Of a DNA stretch of 64,000 bases, positions 58,172 through 64,000 are shown in pieces. Source of the DNA: Vibrio chagasii (GTDB lineage Bacteria > Pseudomonadota > Gammaproteobacteria > Enterobacterales > Vibrionaceae); NCBI RefSeq assembly GCF_024347355.1, contig NZ_AP025465.1, positions 1,798,001 through 1,862,000 on the forward strand, in the 5' to 3' direction. The notes beneath the pieces were generated by a model. The model worked only from the letters and a program-made list of their open reading frames with translations, made no database searches and was not told the origin of the DNA. Both the position numbers and the translations under genes were made by a program. How positions within the stretch are numbered: the first letter of the stretch is position 1; every line of letters starts with the position of its first letter.

Positions 58172-58582
58172 TTATGCGCCGTCGCCTTTTTTCTCCTCTT
58201 TGCCTTCCTTAAGATCAACAAGCTGCTGCTCCAATTCAATCAACTTAATTTCCGCTTCGACTTCAGCGACTCGTTTCTCCGCATCAGTGCGGTTATCTTG
58301 CGACAAGCCATCAGCAGTCACTTGAGTTCGCTGAGCATTTCTCGCATCATCCGTATCCTTCATTGAACCCGCGACACCACCAGTAACACCACCCAATGCA
58401 GCACCTTTAACGGCCAAGCTTGCATCTCCAGTCAGTGCACCCGCTGTCGCTCCTAGTAACGCACCGCCTACCGCACCACGATTTCGTGCAGCATTCTCAT
58501 TTTCGTTATCCATTGCCGGTGATGCACAGCCAGAAAGAGTCACAATCAGTGTCGCTAAAAGAAAAGGTTTAGTGAATGTCAT
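58172..58582 (-). CDS. Glycine-zipper lipoprotein
   Basis: Small exported lipoprotein of 136 residues. Lipobox LSGC puts the lipidated Cys at 19. Residues about 35-75 form a glycine zipper (GAVGGALLGATAGALTGD, GAALGGVTGGVAGSM), often inserted in membranes, and the last 50 residues (AEKRVAEVEAEIKLIELEQQ) predict a coiled coil. Residue after the Cys is Ala, so outer-membrane sorting is expected. Related to small YMGG/Rick17kDa-type proteins; function unknown. Confidence 0.85.
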   Translation of the reverse strand: MTFTKPFLLATLIVTLSGCASPAMDNENENAARNRGAVGGALLGATAGALTGDASLAVKGAALGGVTGGVAGSMKDTDDARNAQRTQVTADGLSQDNRTDAEKRVAEVEAEIKLIELEQQLVDLKEGKEEKKGDGA

Positions 58583-58753
58583 AGGAGTCTCGCTTCGTTC
58601 TTCGTTTGGATTGACGCCATATTAAGCAGACGAACGAACAAGATAAATAAACGCAAGTTTAGATAAAACATAATGGTCTGCTATATATAACCCAATTTAT
58701 GCATAACGAAATACTAAGTGCTTTGTGAGCCAGGGTTCTCTTCCCCAGACACA

Positions 58754-58780
58754 AAAAAGGCGATCCCATCGGATCGCCTA
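58754..58780 (-). terminator. Terminator of the prp operon
   Basis: AGGCGATCC-CATC-GGATCGCCT, a perfect 9-bp stem. On the minus strand it is followed by T5-6. It lies 27 bases beyond the prpE stop. Confidence 0.88.
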
Positions 58781-58806
58781 TTAACCTGTATCAAATGAAC
58801 CTCGCC

Positions 58807-60710
58807 CTATTTTCCGAGCTTTTGTGCGATCTCAGTTAAGCTTGTTGGGTCATCAATCGTCGAAGGTACTACGTATTGTTCACCTTCTGCAATTTGACGT
58901 ATGGTTCTTCGTAAGATTTTACCTGAACGCGTCTTAGGCAATCTCTCGACTACTAAGGCTTGCTTGAAGCAGGCGACAGCACCAATCTCATTTCGAACCT
59001 TACCCACTAACTCAGCTTGAAGGTCTTCTCCATCCACTTTCACTCCATCTTTAAGAACAACCAATCCGAGAGGAAGCTGACCTTTTAAATCATCGTGAAT
59101 ACCAACCACAGCACATTCAGCAATGGCAGGGTGGCCACCAACAATTTCTTCCATTTCACCCGTAGACAAGCGGTGGCCCGCCACATTTATCACATCATCA
59201 ATTCGGCCCATAATAAATAGGTAACCATCTTCATCAAGGTAACCGCCATCTCCCGAGACGTAGTACCCTGGGAATTGGCTTAAATAACCCGATTCAAACC
59301 TATCGTGGTTGCGCCATACCGTCGGTAAGCAACCAGGTGGAAGTGGTCGTTTAAGTGCGACAAACCTTGTTGATTAGCTTTTACAGGCTCACCCAACTCA
59401 TTGAGGATCTCCACTTGATAACCCGGTACAGGTTTAGTTGAAGAGCCCGCTTTCACAAGCAAAGACTGAAGCCCCGTCGGATTTGCGGAAATCGCCCAAC
59501 CCGTCTCCGTTTGCCACCAGTGATCGATAACTGGTTTGCTCGTGTGAGATTCGACCCAGTCCAATGTTGGCGGGTCTAAACGTTCACCTGCCATGAAAAT
59601 AGACTTGAGTGATGATAAGTCATACTTGTTGAGCAACTCTCCTTCGGGATCTTCCTTCTTAATTGCCCGGAAGGCCGTTGGTGCCGAGAAAAGCACATCG
59701 ACATTATACTCTTCACACACGCGCCAGAAAGCACCCGGATCTGGCGTTCGTACTGGCTTACCTTCATACAAAATGGTCGTACAACCATGAATCAATGGCG
59801 CATACACAATATAGGAATGCCCAACGACCCAACCGACATCAGAAGCAGCCCAAAACACACCGTCTTGCGGCATATCGTAGATAGTGCTCATCGAGTATTT
59901 CAACGCAACCGCATGACCACCATTATCACGTACAACCCCTTTTGGTTTACCTGTCGTTCCAGAGGTATACAGTATATATAGTGGGTCTGTTGCAAGAACA
60001 GGTACACACACATGTGGCAAGGCATCCTCAACGGCTTGTTGCCAGAGTACATCGCGTTCGTTGTTCAATTCGGCTAGTGACTGCTCTCTTTGGAATACCA
60101 CCACTTTTTCAGGCTTCCAGCGGCTGTCCATGATTGCGCGATCGACCATCGGTTTATATGGCAGCACCTTGTTAATCTCAACACCACAAGATGCAGTAAT
60201 CAACACCTTCGGCTCGGCATCCTCAATTCGAACGGCAAGCTCATGAGGAGCGAATCCGCCAAACACAACCGAGTGAACCGCTCCCAGTCGAGCACAAGCC
60301 AACATTGCCATTGCCGCTTCAGGAATCATTGGCATGTAGATCACCACACGATCACCCTTGGTTACGCCTTGCTCGGCAAGCATTCCAGCCGTTTTTGCCA
60401 CTTGTTCGCGGAGTTCATTATAAGAATAAGAGGTCTTGACGCCAGTTACTGGCGAATCATAAATAAGCGCAACCTTGTCACCGCGTCCATGTTCACAATG
60501 ATAATCCAGCGCTAACCAACAGGTATTCATTACCCCGTCAGGAAACCAACGTTCGATCCCATTCTTGTCGGCTTGTAAGATGTTTTGGGGTGATTCAAAC
60601 CAATCAATGGCTTGTGATTGTGTTTCCCAGAACGAATTGGGGTCTTCCCTCGCCCATTGATACTCGGTGATGTAATCCGTTTCTCTATTCATTCGATTTG
60701 TAGCAGACAT
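58807..60710 (-). pseudogene. prpE: Propionyl-CoA synthetase PrpE, one-base frameshift
   Basis: AMP-forming acyl-CoA synthetase that activates propionate. The first 476 residues (from the ATG at 60710, preceded by GGAGGT) run to a stop at 59280; the rest continues in another frame, from about 59361 to 58807. Joined, they give about 634 residues, the PrpE length. Seen motifs are YTSGTTGKPKG, WWQTETGW and, in the second frame, GRIDDVINVAGHRLSTGE with the catalytic Lys in KTRSGKILRR. The break lies at a TTT run (59362-59364): one additional T would restore GFVALKRPLPPG. So either a recent mutation or a sequencing error. A GTG/ATG start alternative at 60731 is weaker. Last gene of the acnD-prpF-prpE operon. 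Confidence 0.9.
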
Positions 60711-60791
60711 AGTGCCACCTCCATGATTCATCCATTTTCCAAGCGCCTGCCCTTCGGCAATAGCACTTGATTGCGCTCTTTTCTCAGCGTT

Positions 60792-60816
60792 GTGTTCGGA
60801 ACATTTAACCGAACAC
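60792..60816. promoter_or_regulatory. Hairpin between prpF and prpE
   Basis: GTGTTCGG and CCGAACAC form an 8-bp stem with a 9-base loop, with no T-run. It lies in the 116-base gap, just after the prpF stop on the minus strand. Could be an mRNA processing or stability element. Confidence 0.4.
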
Positions 60817-60826
60817 GAAAATCGCT

Positions 60827-61999
60827 TTACTTGGGAAAAGGCACACGAATGGCACCTTCCATGATCACTCGGGCACTACGACTCATAATCGCCCTCTCAA
60901 CTTTCCATCCGCTTTCTGTCTCTAGCGCTTTAGCACCTACCTTCAATGTTCCTGATGGATGCCCAAAAGTCACAAAGTCACGAGAGCCTCCTCCCGCCTC
61001 TAAATTCACTAGCGTGCCCGGCACACTCGCCGCTGAAGCAATCGCAACCGCAGCTGTGCCCATCATGGCGTGATGCAATTGCCCCATAGACAGAGCGCGT
61101 ACCAGCAGATCTGTCTCATCCACAGCAACTGACTTGCCACTTGAAGCTTGATACGCTTGAGGCTTAGCAACAAAGGCAACCTTTGGGGTGTGCTGGCGTG
61201 ATTCCGCTTGTTCTAACGAATCAATAAGCCCCATCGCAACTGCGCCATGCGCTCGGATAGACTCAAACATTTCTAGGGCTTTTGGATCGCTGTTGATATC
61301 TGATTGAAGCTCTGTGCCTAGATATCCGACCGATTCAGCATTAATAAAAATAGTCGGTATTCCCGCATTAATGTAAGTCGCCTTGATGCAACCTAGATCT
61401 GGAACATCTAAGAAATCGACCACATTTCCTGTAGGAAACATCGACCCACTCCCATCTGCCGGATCTAGAAAATCGACCTGAATTTCAGCGGAGGGGAAAG
61501 TGACACCATCAAGTTCAAAATCCCCCAACTCTTGAACTTCACCGTCCATGATAGGCACATGAACAATAATGGTTTTCTCGATATTAACTTGCCATACTCG
61601 CACTTCGACCACACCGTTTTCAGGGATACGGCTTGAATCAACTAATCCAGTATGAATGGCGAATGGACCAATCGCCGCAGACAAATTACCGCAGTTCCCG
61701 CTCCAATCGACAAATGGCTTGTCTATTGCTACTTGACCAAAGAGGTAGTCAACATCGTGATCGGTTTTATCACTCTTCGACACGATGACGGTTTTACTGG
61801 TACTGGAGGTCGCGCCTCCCATACCATCAGTTTGCTTACCATAAGGATCTGGGCTGCCAACCACACGCAGAAGAAACTCGTCTCTCGCAGGCCCCGCAAC
61901 TTGCGCCGCTTCGGGTAAGTCATTCAAGCAGAAGAAAACACCCTTGCTGGTTCCTCCACGCATATAAGTTGCTGGGACTTTTATCTGTTTAATGTTCAT
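60827..61999 (-). CDS. prpF: 2-methylaconitate cis-trans isomerase PrpF
   Basis: Partner of AcnD in the methylcitrate cycle; isomerises the 2-methylaconitate produced by AcnD. The 390-residue product of the diaminopimelate-epimerase-like PrpF family begins MNIKQIKVPATYMRGGTSKG and has the conserved SGNCGNLSAAIGPFAI, GSMFPTGN and AGGGSRDFVTFGHPSG. The ATG at 61999 follows AGGAG by six bases; the GTG three bases before is too close. It starts 10 bases after the acnD stop. Confidence 0.95.
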   Translation of the reverse strand: MNIKQIKVPATYMRGGTSKGVFFCLNDLPEAAQVAGPARDEFLLRVVGSPDPYGKQTDGMGGATSSTSKTVIVSKSDKTDHDVDYLFGQVAIDKPFVDWSGNCGNLSAAIGPFAIHTGLVDSSRIPENGVVEVRVWQVNIEKTIIVHVPIMDGEVQELGDFELDGVTFPSAEIQVDFLDPADGSGSMFPTGNVVDFLDVPDLGCIKATYINAGIPTIFINAESVGYLGTELQSDINSDPKALEMFESIRAHGAVAMGLIDSLEQAESRQHTPKVAFVAKPQAYQASSGKSVAVDETDLLVRALSMGQLHHAMMGTAAVAIASAASVPGTLVNLEAGGGSRDFVTFGHPSGTLKVGAKALETESGWKVERAIMSRSARVIMEGAIRVPFPK

Positions 62000-62008
62000 C
62001 ACAGGCTC

Positions 62009-64000
62009 CTATTGCGCGAGAAAGTCTTTGGCAAAGCGTTGTAATACGCCACCAGCGCTATACACACTTACTTCGTCTGCCGTATCCAATCTACAGGTCA
62101 CTGGCACATCAAGTTTTTCTCCGCTTTTACGTGTGATCACTAAAGCCAAATCAGAACCCGCCTGGATGTCGCCATACACGTCGTACAGTTCGGTCCCATC
62201 CAACTCTAAGGTGTTGCGATTGATTCCCGCTTTGAATTGCAAAGGCAAAACGCCCATACCCACTAAGTTAGTTCTGTGGATTCGCTCAAAACCTTCAGCA
62301 ACAATCACTTCAACACCCGCTAATCGGACGCCTTTAGCCGCCCAGTCGCGTGATGAACCTTGTCCATAGTCTGCGCCAGCCACAACAATCAAAGGTTGTT
62401 TACGGTTCATGTAGGTTTCTATCGCTTCCCACATTCGGGTAACCTGCCCTTCGGGCTCAACTCGGGCTAATGAACCTTGCACGACTTCTCCAGCGTCCTT
62501 CACCATTTCGTTAAACAGTTTTGGGTTGGCGAATGTTGCTCGTTGCGCGGTTAAATGATCGCCACGATGTGTCGCGTAAGAGTTAAAGTCTTCTTCTGGA
62601 ACGTCCATTTTTGCGAGATACTCACCTGCCGCACTTGATGCAAGAATCGCATTTGATGGCGATAGGTGATCCGTAGTGATGTTGTCACCTAAAATGGCTA
62701 AAGGCCTCATGCCAGATAGGCTTCGTTCACCTGCGAGAGCCCCTTCCCAATAAGGCGGTCTACGAATATAGGTACTTTGAGGTCGCCAGTCATAAAGCGG
62801 TTCAGTCGTTACCTGTTCCCCATCCGGCTGGAACATTTTCACGTAGATTTGTTGGAATTGCTGAGGCTTAACATGCTCACCGACAACCGCATCGATCTCT
62901 GCATCACTCGGCCACAAGTCACTTAAATAGATTGGTTTACCATTGTTGTCAGTGCCTAAGCTGTCTTTCTCGATATCAAAGCGAATCGTACCCGCTAAGG
63001 CATAAGCAACCACCAATGGCGGTGAAGCTAGAAAGGCTTGTTTTGCATAAGGATGGATTCGACCATCAAAATTTCGATTGCCCGATAACACCGCAGTGGA
63101 ATAGAGGTCGCGCTCAATGATCTCTTGTTGAATTTGAGGAGCCAACGCTCCACTCATACCGTTACACGTCGTACATGCATAGCCGACAATGCCGAAACCC
63201 AACTGTTCCAGTTCTGGAAGTAAACCTGCTGACTCTAAATAGAGCTTGGCAACCTTAGATCCTGGAGCAAATGACGTTTTCACCCAAGGCTTACGAACCA
63301 GACCAAGTTGATTCGCTTTTTTTGCCACTAGTCCTGCTGCTACCACGTTTCTTGGGTTACTGGTATTAGTGCAAGAGGTAATCGCGGCGATAATTACCGC
63401 GCCATCAGGCATTTGCTCGTCGCTATATTGTTCCGCGTGTTGCGCTTTCCAAGAAGCTTGGCTGATACCCTGCTGAGCAAGCTCACTGGTTGGTAAACGG
63501 CGATGTGGGTTCGAAGGTCCTGCGAGGTTTCGCTCAACTTTCGACAAATCAAACTCCAATACACGCTCATATTGAGCCGAATCGAGATCATCCGCCCAGA
63601 GTCCGGTTTGCTTTGCGTAAAGCTCAACTAACTCTACTTGCTCAGGATCACGACCTGTCAGCTTAAGATATTGAATGGTCTGCTCATCGATGTAGAACAT
63701 ACCTGCCGTCGCGCCGTATTCAGGTGTCATGTTTGAGATAGTCGCACGATCACCAATGGTCAGTGCACGAGCACCTTCACCGAAGAATTCCAAGTAGCTT
63801 GAAACCACTCTTTCATTGCGAAGAAACTCAGTAATAGCAAGCACAATATCAGTAGCCGTAATACCTTCTTGCCTTTGACCGGTAAGTTTAACGCCCACGA
63901 TGTCTGGTAAACGCATCATAGACGGACGACCTAGCATCACAGTCTCGGCTTCCAAGCCGCCCACACCTATTGCAATAACACCCAGAGCATCAACATGCGG
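62009..64000 (-). CDS. acnD: Fe/S-dependent 2-methylisocitrate dehydratase AcnD, 5' end outside
   Basis: Aconitase-family enzyme that dehydrates 2-methylcitrate in propionate breakdown. About 663 C-terminal residues of about 860 are visible; the frame stays open to base 64000 (PHVDALGVIAIGVGGLEAE), so the gene enters from outside. The cluster cysteines are in AAITSCTNTSNP and GYACTTCNGMSG, and the C-terminal swivel domain has VVAGADYGQGSSRDWAAKG. Pairing with prpF identifies it as AcnD, not AcnA. Upstream genes (prpC, prpB, prpR) are expected beyond the window. Confidence 0.95.
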   Translation of the reverse strand, partial: PHVDALGVIAIGVGGLEAETVMLGRPSMMRLPDIVGVKLTGQRQEGITATDIVLAITEFLRNERVVSSYLEFFGEGARALTIGDRATISNMTPEYGATAGMFYIDEQTIQYLKLTGRDPEQVELVELYAKQTGLWADDLDSAQYERVLEFDLSKVERNLAGPSNPHRRLPTSELAQQGISQASWKAQHAEQYSDEQMPDGAVIIAAITSCTNTSNPRNVVAAGLVAKKANQLGLVRKPWVKTSFAPGSKVAKLYLESAGLLPELEQLGFGIVGYACTTCNGMSGALAPQIQQEIIERDLYSTAVLSGNRNFDGRIHPYAKQAFLASPPLVVAYALAGTIRFDIEKDSLGTDNNGKPIYLSDLWPSDAEIDAVVGEHVKPQQFQQIYVKMFQPDGEQVTTEPLYDWRPQSTYIRRPPYWEGALAGERSLSGMRPLAILGDNITTDHLSPSNAILASSAAGEYLAKMDVPEEDFNSYATHRGDHLTAQRATFANPKLFNEMVKDAGEVVQGSLARVEPEGQVTRMWEAIETYMNRKQPLIVVAGADYGQGSSRDWAAKGVRLAGVEVIVAEGFERIHRTNLVGMGVLPLQFKAGINRNTLELDGTELYDVYGDIQAGSDLALVITRKSGEKLDVPVTCRLDTADEVSVYSAGGVLQRFAKDFLAQ

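Noticed and set aside
60090..60515. 141-codon plus-strand frame inside prpE
   Set aside because: Antisense shadow of the synthetase coding sequence, rich in His/Arg/Cys with no recognisable domain.

Overview
The window reads as chromosomal DNA of a marine gammaproteobacterium, most likely a Vibrio. The evidence is gene content and order, not a marker gene: proQ-prc-msrC next to letAB-rsmF, yccA-tusE-acyP-rlmI and queE-queC blocks, an Aap-type amino-acid transporter, a methylcitrate (prp) operon of the acnD/prpF type, and a LapA-type giant adhesin. No rRNA, tRNA, CRISPR array, integrase or insertion sequence was seen.

Layout. 1-2.7 kb: 3' two thirds of pepN and a small exported protein of unknown function (minus strand). 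2.9-6.2 kb: prc, proQ and msrC (yebR), minus strand. 6.3-13.6 kb: plus-strand ABC exporter, letA-letB (lipid transport across the envelope) and rsmF. 13.7-16.6 kb: CvfB-like S1 protein, a two-helix membrane protein of unknown function and a DUF4442 hotdog protein. 16.8-19.4 kb: a stand-alone, catalytically degenerate PEP-synthase C-terminal domain divergent from aroH, then yajQ. 19.6-25.3 kb: siroheme synthase N-terminal enzyme with a vestigial methylase tail, then the aapJQMP operon. 25.6-29.9 kb: yccA, tusE, acyP, a chemoreceptor and rlmI.

30.0-48.5 kb is one minus-strand gene of 6194 codons: a type-I-secreted RTX adhesin. It has an N-terminal LapA-like retention module, two cadherin-like domains, exactly 46 tandem copies of a 101-residue (303-bp) repeat, a von Willebrand A domain, nine RTX nonapeptides and a C-terminal secretion signal. 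Divergent from it lie a TolC-family outer-membrane channel and an OmpA/TSP3 protein, translationally coupled and probably serving export or anchoring of the adhesin. A TPR-GGDEF diguanylate cyclase lies 1.3 kb further on; c-di-GMP is the signal that controls LapA-type adhesin retention. The expected LapB/LapC inner-membrane exporter and the LapD/LapG protease system are not in the window.

51-58.6 kb holds DUF2750, the cyclase, queE-queC (7-deazaguanine synthesis), a YidA-like HAD phosphatase, an exported Nudix domain fused to a degenerate PAP2 membrane domain, a GNAT acetyltransferase and a glycine-zipper lipoprotein. 58.8-64 kb is the distal part of the propionate operon (acnD, prpF, prpE, minus strand), in which prpE carries a one-base frameshift.

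The observations most worth following are the 46-copy, apparently nucleotide-identical repeat array; the Ala-Val in place of Ala-Ala at the expected LapG cleavage site; the PpsA-like pseudoenzyme beside aroH; and the prpE frameshift. I did not find a clearly new multi-gene system; the giant adhesin locus is the most remarkable structure.
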